Below are positions 7,641 to 15,242 of a DNA stretch of 41,407 bases, one piece after another. This stretch comes from Microcaldota archaeon (GTDB taxonomy: Archaea; Micrarchaeota; Micrarchaeia; Micrarchaeales; CABMGC01), in assembly GCA_021803245.1 (NCBI GenBank), contig JAJZLT010000008.1, forward strand, positions 1 to 41,407, read 5' to 3'. Numbering within the stretch: position 1 is the first letter of the stretch; each line of letters starts with the position of its first letter. The notes under the pieces were generated by a model that was given only the letters and a program-made list of their open reading frames with translations, was not told the origin of the DNA and did not search any database. The position numbers and the translations under genes were made by a program.

Positions 7641-8609
7641 GTGAATGTTTTGGCTGAAAAACTTATTATAATAGGCGCCGGGCCGGCAGGCCTTTCTGCT
7701 GCCATATATGCATCTAGGGAGGGATTTGAACCGTTAGTGATAGGTGGCATGGGCGGTGGCCAGCTTGAGCTAACGAGTGTAGTTGAAAACTATCCCGGCT
7801 TTCCTGAAGGGATAGATGGTCCGAAGCTCATAAGCGATCTGAAAAGGCAGGCTGAGCACTTTGGTGCCAGGTTCGTATATGAATTCGTAAATAAAGTGGA
7901 TTTCAACACAAAGCCGTACAAGATATTCACAGACGGGAATACGTATGAGGCTGATGCGATTATAGTGGCTACTGGTGCTGATGCAAGATGGTTGGGTATT
8001 GAATCAGAGAAAAGATTCCGCGGGAAGGGCGTCTCAAGCTGCGCCACATGCGACGGCGCATTTTTTAAAGGGGCGAGCGTGATAGTAGTCGGCGGCGGAG
8101 ACACTGCCATGGAAGATTCCCTTTTCCTGACCAGATTTGCCAAGAGCGTGACAGTAGTGCACCGGAAGAATGAGTTTAGAGCCAGCAGGATAATGCAGGA
8201 AAGAGTCTTGCATAACGATAAGATAAACGTTATATGGAACAGTACTGTAGAAGAGATAAAAGGAGATTCCAGGGTCAATGGAGTTGTACTGAAGAACGCT
8301 TTGACTGGGCAGACACAGGAACTTAAGATTGATGGTGTTTTCATAGCTATAGGATACACGCCCAATACAAAGCCATTTGCAGGAAGTCTGCCGCTGGACG
8401 AACAAGGTTACATTATAACTAAGGATGAGGTACTTGTAGATAGGAAGGATGGCATTTTCATAGCAGGCGATGTCGCTGACCACTATTATAGGCAGGCGGC
8501 AACGGCTAGTGGAAGTGGAGTTAAATGCGCCATCCGGGCAAGGGAATACCTATCAAATCTTTATTATGAGAAAAAAGAGGGAAGCGGGAGCAGCGAATCT
8601 GCGCATTAG
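7641..8609 (+). CDS. trxB: Thioredoxin reductase (FAD/NAD(P)-dependent)
   Basis: Transfers electrons from NADPH through FAD to thioredoxin-like proteins. The sequence shows the FAD loop IIIGAGPAGLSAA, the redox pair CATC (SSCATCDGAFF), the NADP loop VVGGGDTAMEDS, the NADPH-type HRKNEFRAS motif and the late FAD motif GIFIAGDVAD. The track start at 7614 sits on the TATA box. GTG at 7641 (322 residues) or TTG at 7650 places the FAD loop at the usual distance from the N-terminus. It overlaps the convergent HerA-like gene by 4 nt. It could be the reductase for the thiol suggested at 29085-30931, but that is speculation. Confidence 0.94.
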   Translation: MNVLAEKLIIIGAGPAGLSAAIYASREGFEPLVIGGMGGGQLELTSVVENYPGFPEGIDGPKLISDLKRQAEHFGARFVYEFVNKVDFNTKPYKIFTDGNTYEADAIIVATGADARWLGIESEKRFRGKGVSSCATCDGAFFKGASVIVVGGGDTAMEDSLFLTRFAKSVTVVHRKNEFRASRIMQERVLHNDKINVIWNSTVEEIKGDSRVNGVVLKNALTGQTQELKIDGVFIAIGYTPNTKPFAGSLPLDEQGYIITKDEVLVDRKDGIFIAGDVADHYYRQAATASGSGVKCAIRAREYLSNLYYEKKEGSGSSESAH

Positions 8610-10162
8610 CCTGCTATTCCTGTTTCTTTGCCTGAAATCGCATCAATGGTGAAGATCCGCACTTTTCCGCCGCCTCTGAGGGTTATTTTGTACAGTGGCA
8701 GCGAAACCGGCTCGATGCTTATTATCGACGACCCAGGGTATAAGCCCGATATAAGCTTTTTGACGTCCTGCTCTTTTGGCTGGCTGCCAATTAGCTGTTG
8801 TTTGGATACCTTCTTTTCTTCAAGCAATGGCTTTTCTCTGATTAAATACCTTCTGTAATCATATGAAACTACGTTATCCTTGACTTCGGCTATAAAGCCT
8901 TTGCTCTCCAGTCCGACTATGGCTTTATCGAACGCCTCGTCATCCAGCTTTGACTTCTTTTGTGCTTTTCTTATGTTGATCTTTCCGTGTGCGGCAATAA
9001 CGTATAGCAGCCTGGCCTCATTATCATTTAGCCGTGCATTTCTCTTAAATTTAGGTCTGATTAGTTCAGGCTTTTTATTTACGTTAAGGATACATCCGCT
9101 GCTGTCGATTAATGCCCCGTATTCTTTATACTCGTTGCGTCTTCCAGTCCCGATTCGGATAAAGCATAATGCCATCTGCAGGTACCTGTTTTCTATTGAA
9201 TCCAGGGATTCTGCCGCACCGCCGAACAAAACAAATTTCTTTTTCAGCATCTTTCTGGCAAATGATTCCGCATCCTGCTGTGAAAACTTTGGGAATATCG
9301 CATTGATTTTGGTACTGACCCCTGTTTCTCTCGGTGCTCTTGGCAGAATGGGCATTTTATTTTTTTGCTCAAGCTGCGCAACTATGGTACTCATCATTTC
9401 ACTTGGAGCCTTGTATGCGCCTACCAGCGGGGTTGAGCCGATGTGCTTGACTAATCTGCTTTTGACAGAAAAAATACCCTGGTAATCTATGCCAAATGGG
9501 ATGAACTCGCCTACTTTAAGGTTTACCAGCTTGTTGAGTTCCTGCTTGTTTTCAAATAGTATGTCTACAGCTTTTACGTCATTATTTATTGTAAGTTTAC
9601 CTATAAAGCCATAGGAGCACTGGGCAAGAACATTCTTGCTTATATTAGCAGGCCTTTGAGTAGCTACAATAAGGCCTATCCCTCTCTTCCTTCCCCTCAC
9701 GCTTATCTCTTCAAGCATATTTCCGGGCTTATGCACAACCTGGGGTGCAAGTTTGTCCGCTTCCTCTACTATGACAAGGTATGGCCTCCTTATACTGCTT
9801 TCTAACTCATACAGCGCATTCAATGCCTTGCCTACCAGGTCTTCTTTATCCAAAGCATCGGATATGTCCAAGACTACCGGTATGTCATTTTGAATGCTTG
9901 AGGTGAAGAGTTTAGTGAAATCTATATCGGTTTTTATATCTCCAGCGGTTCCTACAACCAACACTTCAAACATGCTCTTGAGAGAGGAATACTCTCCCTC
10001 AGTGTCTATAATGCAGAATGGTGCATGGAGCCGGCAGAGCTCCTCCGCTATAACTCCTATAAGAAACGACTTTCCTGAACCGCTTTGCCCTATTACGCAT
10101 CCCCTTCCGGTCATAACAGACTGCAGATCCACATTTACATCAGTTCCGATGTTAAGTTGCAT
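8606..10162 (-). CDS. HerA/DUF87-type ATPase
   Basis: A 518-residue ATPase of the HerA-FtsK superfamily. Walker A is GQSGSGKS (about 25-32), Walker B YLVIVEEAD (about 129-137), followed by GRKRGIGLIVATQRP, the sensor region typical of DUF87 proteins. The C-terminal 150 residues contain a winged-helix-like segment (RKAQKKSKLDDEAFDKAIVGLESKG). No NurA partner is present, so classical HerA-NurA end resection is not supported. It is divergent from the secretion-like operon and shares a 116-bp promoter region with it, so it may be a motor or regulator of that system. It could equally be an independent archaeal DUF87 translocase. Confidence 0.85.
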   Translation of the reverse strand: MQLNIGTDVNVDLQSVMTGRGCVIGQSGSGKSFLIGVIAEELCRLHAPFCIIDTEGEYSSLKSMFEVLVVGTAGDIKTDIDFTKLFTSSIQNDIPVVLDISDALDKEDLVGKALNALYELESSIRRPYLVIVEEADKLAPQVVHKPGNMLEEISVRGRKRGIGLIVATQRPANISKNVLAQCSYGFIGKLTINNDVKAVDILFENKQELNKLVNLKVGEFIPFGIDYQGIFSVKSRLVKHIGSTPLVGAYKAPSEMMSTIVAQLEQKNKMPILPRAPRETGVSTKINAIFPKFSQQDAESFARKMLKKKFVLFGGAAESLDSIENRYLQMALCFIRIGTGRRNEYKEYGALIDSSGCILNVNKKPELIRPKFKRNARLNDNEARLLYVIAAHGKINIRKAQKKSKLDDEAFDKAIVGLESKGFIAEVKDNVVSYDYRRYLIREKPLLEEKKVSKQQLIGSQPKEQDVKKLISGLYPGSSIISIEPVSLPLYKITLRGGGKVRIFTIDAISGKETGIAG

Positions 10163-10237
10163 GTATCCTACTAAGAGTCAAACATCTTTAAGCGTTACTC
10201 GGCGCTCTTATGATGAAGATGCCCCCAAAGCGCAAGC

Positions 10238-10247
10238 TTTAAATATT
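10238..10247 (+). promoter_or_regulatory. TATA box of the type IV secretion-like operon
   Basis: TTTAAATATT in the divergent intergenic region places a transcription start near 10265-10270, roughly 10 nt before the ATG at 10279. No other strong promoter is evident between the tightly packed genes up to 17426, so one transcript is likely. Confidence 0.55.
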
Positions 10248-10278
10248 TATTTAAGTATATAATCATTTACTAAAGTAA

Positions 10279-10623
10279 ATGGTTGGTGATATGAGTATAA
10301 ACAGATATACTGGAAATCTGCAAGTTTATGCGTTTGCTCTATCTTTAGGGTTAATCGCCTTAAACGTCATAAGCACGCTTAATTATATACAGAGGGTGCT
10401 GGTAAACGTTGGGCCTGTCTTGAGCGCAGTGCTCTTTATTTTGGCCGGAGTATTTTATGCTGTAGGGCAATTATTTCCCTCGACCAAAAGGGCCAATTTC
10501 CACAGCGCAGCTATCGACATAATAGTTGGGGCAATAGTGGTGGCAGTATTATCTGTAGCATCGACGAGTCTGGCTGTCGCCTCGACCCAGCTTTTAACCA
10601 ATGTTACAGCTAACACGGTGTAA
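10279..10623 (+). CDS. VirB2/TrbC (CedA1)-like small membrane subunit
   Basis: A 114-residue protein with three hydrophobic segments. The first (about 16-36) may be a signal or anchor. Then comes a helical pair, VLSAVLFILAGVFYAVGQLF and IDIIVGAIVVAVLSVASTS, joined by a short basic loop (PSTKRANF). A hydrophobic hairpin with a G-P start, AG in helix one and a basic loop is the layout of VirB2/TrbC conjugative pilins and of CedA1 in the crenarchaeal DNA-import system. This is fold-level resemblance, not confirmed homology. ATG at 10291, preceded by GGTGAT, is an alternative start. The next gene begins 3 nt after the stop. Confidence 0.6.
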   Translation: MVGDMSINRYTGNLQVYAFALSLGLIALNVISTLNYIQRVLVNVGPVLSAVLFILAGVFYAVGQLFPSTKRANFHSAAIDIIVGAIVVAVLSVASTSLAVASTQLLTNVTANTV

Positions 10624-10625
10624 AA

Positions 10626-11669
10626 TTGGGTTTCTTGAGTTTTCAGGGATATTCAATAGTTACTTCACTAATAGCAATAATGCTTGCAGTTAGCGGGATA
10701 TCCTTGGGCTTAGGCTACGCATTGAATGAAAAGCGACTTAAGGATTTTGGAAGGGATTGGATTATCGAATCGATAGTAAATGGAGCCTTGGTAGGAGGGC
10801 TAGCAATATTATTTTCAAATGGAGGGATAATAAGCACTATGATATATTCAGTTACCGTAAGCAATGGTACAAGTATAAGTTGCCAGAGTTTTATGCAAAA
10901 CAATGCCGCCTTGTGCCTTGCTTATGACTATTTAGTTGGCGCAGGCAGCTATACGGTATTTGGAGTGCAGCATAGTTCTGTTCTTACGAGCACAGCAACA
11001 TTGACAACAGGGCTGTTAGGCATAAATGTATTATTGGGCCTTATAGGGTCCTTGAACATAGGGTTTGGCTTTGTTAATCTCTCGTTTAGCTCCCTGGTGA
11101 TGCCACTTATGAATGAAATGCAGTACTTTATAAAATTATTAACAACTATTATGATAGGCATAACTGTCCAAGCTGCATTGTTAATAGCCGTATCTACTGC
11201 CACTTTGACTCTTATATTGCCTGCAGGAATAATAGCCAGATCTTTTTATCCTACTAAGAAAGTCGGAGCGTTCTTGCTGGCACTTGGAATTGGATTATAT
11301 ACTGTTTTTCCACTATCTTATCTCTTTGATGCTGTATTGGCAAATAATTTATCTTTAAGCATAAATAGCAGCAGCATTATTCAGATAACGAGCCAGGCAC
11401 AAAGCCTGCAAAATAGCATGACGCAGGTAACAGAATATAGTAATCAAAGCCATGTCAGCACATTCATTCAGCCAATAATTAGCGCGGCTTCGTCTTTAGG
11501 CAATTCTATATCGAATATATTGAATGGATTGATTTTAGATGTCTCATACTTCATAATCTATTCTTTTGTCCTACCGGCATTTAGCCTGGTGGTTACCGGG
11601 ATTTCGGTTAGGGAGCTTACACAGATTTTAGGGGCGGATGTGAATTTGAGCTGGCTCAGCATGCTGTGA
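10626..11669 (+). CDS. Polytopic membrane protein, VirB6/CedA-like channel candidate
   Basis: 347 residues with about seven membrane spans, for example SLIAIMLAVSGISLGLGYAL, VNGALVGGLAILFSNGG, GLLGINVLLGLIGSLN, TTIMIGITVQAALLIAVSTATLTLIL, VGAFLLALGIGLYTVF and VSYFIIYSFVLPAFSLVVTG. A large loop between spans five and six is Ser/Asn/Gln-rich and probably external. The C-terminal string FVLPAFSLVVTGISVRELTQILG resembles the conserved end of archaeal VirB6/CedA-type proteins as I remember them. The start is TTG at 10626 directly after the previous stop. Its position after a VirB2-like gene and before VirB4-like genes supports the assignment. Confidence 0.6.
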   Translation: MGFLSFQGYSIVTSLIAIMLAVSGISLGLGYALNEKRLKDFGRDWIIESIVNGALVGGLAILFSNGGIISTMIYSVTVSNGTSISCQSFMQNNAALCLAYDYLVGAGSYTVFGVQHSSVLTSTATLTTGLLGINVLLGLIGSLNIGFGFVNLSFSSLVMPLMNEMQYFIKLLTTIMIGITVQAALLIAVSTATLTLILPAGIIARSFYPTKKVGAFLLALGIGLYTVFPLSYLFDAVLANNLSLSINSSSIIQITSQAQSLQNSMTQVTEYSNQSHVSTFIQPIISAASSLGNSISNILNGLILDVSYFIIYSFVLPAFSLVVTGISVRELTQILGADVNLSWLSML

Positions 11670-11673
11670 TGTT

Positions 11674-12393
11674 ATGGCTGATGAACAATTTGGTAGAAAG
11701 ATTTACTCTTATGTTTTCTATGTATTCGCAATTATAATCTTCTTTACATGCTTGCTTTTAAATCATACATGGCTTGTTCTGATATCTTCTGTATTGCTTT
11801 TATTGGCTGCCTTATATTTTAATAGTGGGCACATAATAAACAATATCCTAATTAGAAAGTCAAAAATAATTGAGGTGGCCGGGGCATTTAAACTAAGCAC
11901 AGAAACCAAATCAGTATTTAGGAAACTTGGAAGTAAATATGCAAGTTATTCGGTGGCTATTCTCTCTTATGATAGAGGATATAATTTTTCGCAGGAGGCC
12001 TTTGCATCCTTTATAATGAGTATAGATGAGCCATTCGAGTTTTCTATAGCATTAGAACAACTAGACACGCGAAAACTAATGGAAAACATTGAGACAAAGA
12101 TTAGAATGAAGGAACTTAGCCTGAAGAAAATAGGCCCTGCAAAATATGATCAGATTTCTAGGATAAAGAGAGACATTGAAATATTGAATAATGAGCTAGG
12201 CCGGCTGCGCGATAATAACAAGAATTTCAATTTGATTATGCGGCTGAAATCTTATGCAGAATCATACAGCGGCCTTGAGGCTGCGAGAGCTTCCATAAGA
12301 AACCTTGAGAAATTATGTGTTTCTTTCTCTTCGTCCTTAGGCGTAGGCTATAGGATAGTGGAAGGTGAAGAGCTTCTTGGGATTGTCGGGTGA
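11674..12393 (+). CDS. VirB3-like membrane anchor fused to a VirB4 N-terminal-like domain
   Basis: 239 residues. Residues 12-50 hold two adjacent spans (YVFYVFAIIIFFTCLLL and LVLISSVLLLLAALYF), the VirB3/PrgI arrangement. Residues 60-110 form a mixed domain (VAILSYDRGYNFSQEAFASF, SIDEPFEFSIAL). Residues 120-200 form a long charged helical hairpin. The end (LEAARASIRNLEKLCVSFSS followed by LGVGYRIVEGEELLGIV) matches the pattern of the VirB4/CagE N-terminal domain. VirB3-VirB4 fusions exist in bacteria; here the ATPase half is the next gene instead. The TGA stop lies inside the GGTGA Shine-Dalgarno of that gene. The assignment is by pattern and context. Confidence 0.55.
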   Translation: MADEQFGRKIYSYVFYVFAIIIFFTCLLLNHTWLVLISSVLLLLAALYFNSGHIINNILIRKSKIIEVAGAFKLSTETKSVFRKLGSKYASYSVAILSYDRGYNFSQEAFASFIMSIDEPFEFSIALEQLDTRKLMENIETKIRMKELSLKKIGPAKYDQISRIKRDIEILNNELGRLRDNNKNFNLIMRLKSYAESYSGLEAARASIRNLEKLCVSFSSSLGVGYRIVEGEELLGIVG

Positions 12394-12397
12394 ATAT

Positions 12398-13516
12398 ATG
12401 GCAAACATTAGTCCTGGAATCTCTGAGATATCGAAATTCTTCAATGTACCGATACTACAAGAGCCAGATTGCAGGCAGTACGGCAAGGACAGCTTGCTGT
12501 TAGGCTTCTCAGAGGCCTTAGCCGCCCCAATATTCCTGGATTTGAAATCAAAAAATAATCCGCACATCTTTGTAACTGGAATGAGCGGCTCAGGGAAAAC
12601 ATATTTAATGAGGAGTCTTATCTGCAGGCTTAATCTCATGCTTGATTGCCTCGTCTTTGTTATCGATTTTACAGGAGAATACAGAGATCTGGTGTTGTAT
12701 CTAGGTGAAGTGGAAGCGAATTCGGGGGATAGCAGATTTATAGAAAAAATCGATTCAGGAATTGTTTATTTTAACCTAAAGTCTTTGAAAGAAGCTGAAA
12801 AAATCCAGAGGTGCAAGTCTCTGATACAGAAACTTCTGGAAAAAATGAGATCTAGAACCATTAATGAAGAAAAGCAGATGTTCATACTGCTTGATGAGGC
12901 TTGGAAAGTTTTGGGAGAGGATGGCATACTGGAGGCGATAATTAGAGAGGGCAGAAAGTACAACGTTGGGATAATTTTAGCATCCCAGATAATTGAGGAT
13001 ATTGAGGTTTCTGTGCTATCCAATATGGCTACACTATTCATTTTTAGAATTCAGAATCAGGATAGCCTGAAGCATCTTTCCAGCAACTATAACATAAGCA
13101 ATGCCATGCTCCAAAAAATTCAGAACTTTTCTGTGGGCCAATGCCTGCTTATTCACCTGGCGAAGAATGGAGATATCGATTTATTGCCTATCAGAAGGGT
13201 TTTTGGCGTTGATATTTACAGTGCTTTTGAAATTTATTTTGGTGATGTAAAAATGGATGTAATAATTGATGATTTCTGCAGGGAAATTTCTAACCTGTGC
13301 AAACAGGATGCCTCTGACCTGATTTCTAGGATAAGGAAGGATAAGTCAATAGGATTGAGTGAACTAATAAAGGAGCTGTTAACACTGAATGCGGGAAGAT
13401 ATGAGTTGCTGGCTTACCTTAGGCGGCTTGGCGTAAGTGATTCGGACATTGCAGATGGCTTTTCTATGGCAGTAGAAGGTATTTTAAATGAAGATCGTAA
13501 GCTATTCCAAGTTTAA
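12398..13516 (+). CDS. VirB4-like/HerA-class ATPase
   Basis: 372 residues, essentially only a motor domain. Walker A is GMSGSGKT (about 61-68), followed by FVIDFTGEYRDL. Walker B is MFILLDEAWKVLGED (about 164-178), with the VirB4-style E-A-W. Then come REGRKYNVGIILASQ and the sensor region, where NMATLFIFRIQNQDSL mirrors VirB4 and TraC ends. A helical tail of about 90 residues follows. It would power assembly or substrate transfer at the membrane through the preceding gene's product. I moved the start from GTG 12365 to ATG 12398, because GGTGA sits five bases upstream of the ATG and the longer version adds nothing conserved. Confidence 0.78.
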   Translation: MANISPGISEISKFFNVPILQEPDCRQYGKDSLLLGFSEALAAPIFLDLKSKNNPHIFVTGMSGSGKTYLMRSLICRLNLMLDCLVFVIDFTGEYRDLVLYLGEVEANSGDSRFIEKIDSGIVYFNLKSLKEAEKIQRCKSLIQKLLEKMRSRTINEEKQMFILLDEAWKVLGEDGILEAIIREGRKYNVGIILASQIIEDIEVSVLSNMATLFIFRIQNQDSLKHLSSNYNISNAMLQKIQNFSVGQCLLIHLAKNGDIDLLPIRRVFGVDIYSAFEIYFGDVKMDVIIDDFCREISNLCKQDASDLISRIRKDKSIGLSELIKELLTLNAGRYELLAYLRRLGVSDSDIADGFSMAVEGILNEDRKLFQV

Positions 13517-14171
13517 ACTGTATTCGAAGATAAGAATAGATGCAAAATTAACCATGACACAGGATAGGCTCAGGGAGGAGATTGCTTTCTTTCCCTACAT
13601 GAAGCCATTAAAATCTAGAAGGGAACTGGCGTACTCGATAGAGATGGCTGGAGCCAGTGATCACTCGTATTTCATAGATTTCAAAGAAGATTGTATAGAA
13701 TTCCTGATTTTTTCAGAATCAACTCCCCAATTCTTTCTAAGAGATGCCATAGTGAAGGTGATCTTGATTTTATCAAACCTGAAATCGGTTTATTCCATAG
13801 ACTATTCTGCTTTACTTCCATATATACAGCAGGCATTATCAGCAGAACATGTATCTGAAGCTAGGAAAATGGCGGACCGGGCGTCTAATTGCAATAGAGA
13901 CCTTGATCTGGCCTTTTCTAAGAGAATAATAGAACTGAAAAAACAAAATGCCGCAGCCAAGGAATCACTGCTTTTATCAAATAAGAAAGTGGCAAAACTG
14001 TTCTCTGAATTTATAATCCAGAAGAGCGGCAGCCGGTTTTCTCTAGACTCTGCCGCAAAAGACAACAATTTAGAAGAGGGGGAATTGAATGAAGCAATTG
14101 CTTATCTGGAAAGTCGCGGCTACAAAATTTCTAAACACGAAAACAATCTTATAAGCCTGGTGAAAGCATGA
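13488..14171 (+). CDS. Unidentified operon protein with a winged-helix-like C-terminus
   Basis: 227 residues, no signal peptide or membrane span. The N-terminal half is mixed alpha/beta (REEIAFFPYMKPLKSRRELAY, YFIDFKEDCIEFLIF). The middle (about 120-165) is a charged helix, and the last 60 residues resemble a winged helix (LFSEFIIQKSG, NNLEEGELNEAIAYLESRGY), similar in pattern to the tail of the HerA-like protein at 8606. The start ATG overlaps the ATPase gene by 29 nt with AAGGT upstream, so translation is probably coupled. I recognise no family. A cytoplasmic adaptor or regulator of the ATPase is a guess from position. Confidence 0.6.
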   Translation: MKIVSYSKFKLYSKIRIDAKLTMTQDRLREEIAFFPYMKPLKSRRELAYSIEMAGASDHSYFIDFKEDCIEFLIFSESTPQFFLRDAIVKVILILSNLKSVYSIDYSALLPYIQQALSAEHVSEARKMADRASNCNRDLDLAFSKRIIELKKQNAAAKESLLLSNKKVAKLFSEFIIQKSGSRFSLDSAAKDNNLEEGELNEAIAYLESRGYKISKHENNLISLVKA

Positions 14172-14767
14172 TGCGCATATTCATGCCTCTTGTAAAAGAG
14201 TTTTTGATACTTGGGGCGGGTTTACTTTTAATGTTCGTAACAAGAAAATTATCCGAAAGGGCGCAGAAATTTGTCATATATATGGACACCGATACGCTAT
14301 TTTATAAGAATAATCAGCTCTTAGCTCAGGAAGGCAGCTATCCACTGCCTGCTAGATACAACGAATTGGCATTTGGCAGGTTAGATGGTAAATCCGAAAT
14401 TTTAGGCGCAGATATCTTGGATATTGCAGATATGAAAGTTGATGAGCGCGTATGGAACGGATATTTTTTAAAAAGCGACCTGTTTTATAATGCGGTTTTT
14501 GAAAGAATTGCTAAAGACATGCTAATAACAAAGGGAAAGTTAAATAAGACATATTTAACAAAGGATGGGAAGTTGCAGAGGCTTCCAAAAACAGCCAGGA
14601 TTTATAACATATCTCAGATTCGCATGCTGAAGCTGGACGGAGATGATAAGATATCTATTCTTCCGAGCAGTTTTGACCTGTTCCTGGAGAAACTAGTTTT
14701 TTGTGGCAAGTCTTCAATTATTAATTGGTATTTTTACTCTGCCCAGGGGACGCTTTTGAATGGTTGA
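14168..14767 (+). CDS. Unidentified single-span membrane protein of the secretion-like operon
   Basis: 199 residues. One N-terminal span (LVKEFLILGAGLLLMFVT) is followed by a basic stretch (RKLSERAQK), which argues that the remaining 170 residues lie in the cytoplasm. That domain is strand-rich (FVIYMDTDTLFYKN, EGSYPLPARYNELAFG) with later helical parts. It overlaps the preceding gene by four bases (ATGA) and the next by eight. One N-terminal span plus a soluble domain is the layout of VirB8, but I see no sequence resemblance and the predicted topology is opposite. The function is unknown. Confidence 0.6.
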   Translation: MMRIFMPLVKEFLILGAGLLLMFVTRKLSERAQKFVIYMDTDTLFYKNNQLLAQEGSYPLPARYNELAFGRLDGKSEILGADILDIADMKVDERVWNGYFLKSDLFYNAVFERIAKDMLITKGKLNKTYLTKDGKLQRLPKTARIYNISQIRMLKLDGDDKISILPSSFDLFLEKLVFCGKSSIINWYFYSAQGTLLNG

Positions 14768-14972
14768 TTTAATGGGACTGGTATTTGGCTTTTTATTGCT
14801 AATTATCAAGATAAGCGGAGTGCTTTCCAGCCTTATAATAGATCTCTTGATTGTGAGCTATTTTATTTCAAGGCCAAAGAATGCTAATCCGCTATTGATT
14901 AGATCCCTTTACGGGTTTCTTGCTCTCTTTTTAGTAACAATATGCACTATGGTGATTTTACCTCTAAGATAG
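14760..14972 (+). CDS. Small two-span membrane protein
   Basis: 70 residues with two hydrophobic helices: GLVFGFLLLIIKISGVLSSLIIDLLIV, possibly bent, and LYGFLALFLVTICTMVIL. They are joined by a short basic loop (SRPKNANP). It overlaps the previous gene by eight bases. It is too small for family assignment by eye. Small two-helix subunits are typical of type IV secretion and Ced systems (CedA2, VirB3), so it is a reasonable candidate structural subunit. The product is real if the operon spacing is taken as evidence. Confidence 0.5.
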   Translation: MVDLMGLVFGFLLLIIKISGVLSSLIIDLLIVSYFISRPKNANPLLIRSLYGFLALFLVTICTMVILPLR

Positions 14973-14998
14973 ATATAATTTATAGAAGGGGCTTCAGA

Positions 14999-15238
14999 AT
15001 GAACAATGCACTTTACAGTGCCATTGCATCTGCAGGAATTGCAGCTTCCATGGTAACAGCAGTAATAGCTTTAGGCATATCCGTAGATTATGCAATAGAA
15101 TTATTTTGCATATGGAGCTTAGTATTTGCACTTGTTTTATTCTATTTTTCGAAATTTTTTATAGCCGAAAATAAAATTATGCTACTGTGCCTTGTCAATA
15201 TTTTCATAGCATTATTTAGCATGCGTATTTTCTGGTGA
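14999..15238 (+). CDS. Small membrane protein with three hydrophobic segments
   Basis: 79 residues from the ATG at 14999 (MNNALYSAIASAG), which follows AGAAGGGGC at a workable ribosome-binding distance. The track start at 14942 would overlap the preceding gene and add a polar leader without conservation signals. Spans lie near IAASMVTAVIALGIS, AIELFCIWSLVFALVLFYF and IMLLCLVNIFIALFSMRIF. The stop sits in GGTGA, which serves as the Shine-Dalgarno of the next gene. The family is not recognised. Confidence 0.5.
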   Translation: MNNALYSAIASAGIAASMVTAVIALGISVDYAIELFCIWSLVFALVLFYFSKFFIAENKIMLLCLVNIFIALFSMRIFW

Positions 15239-15242
15239 CCGT

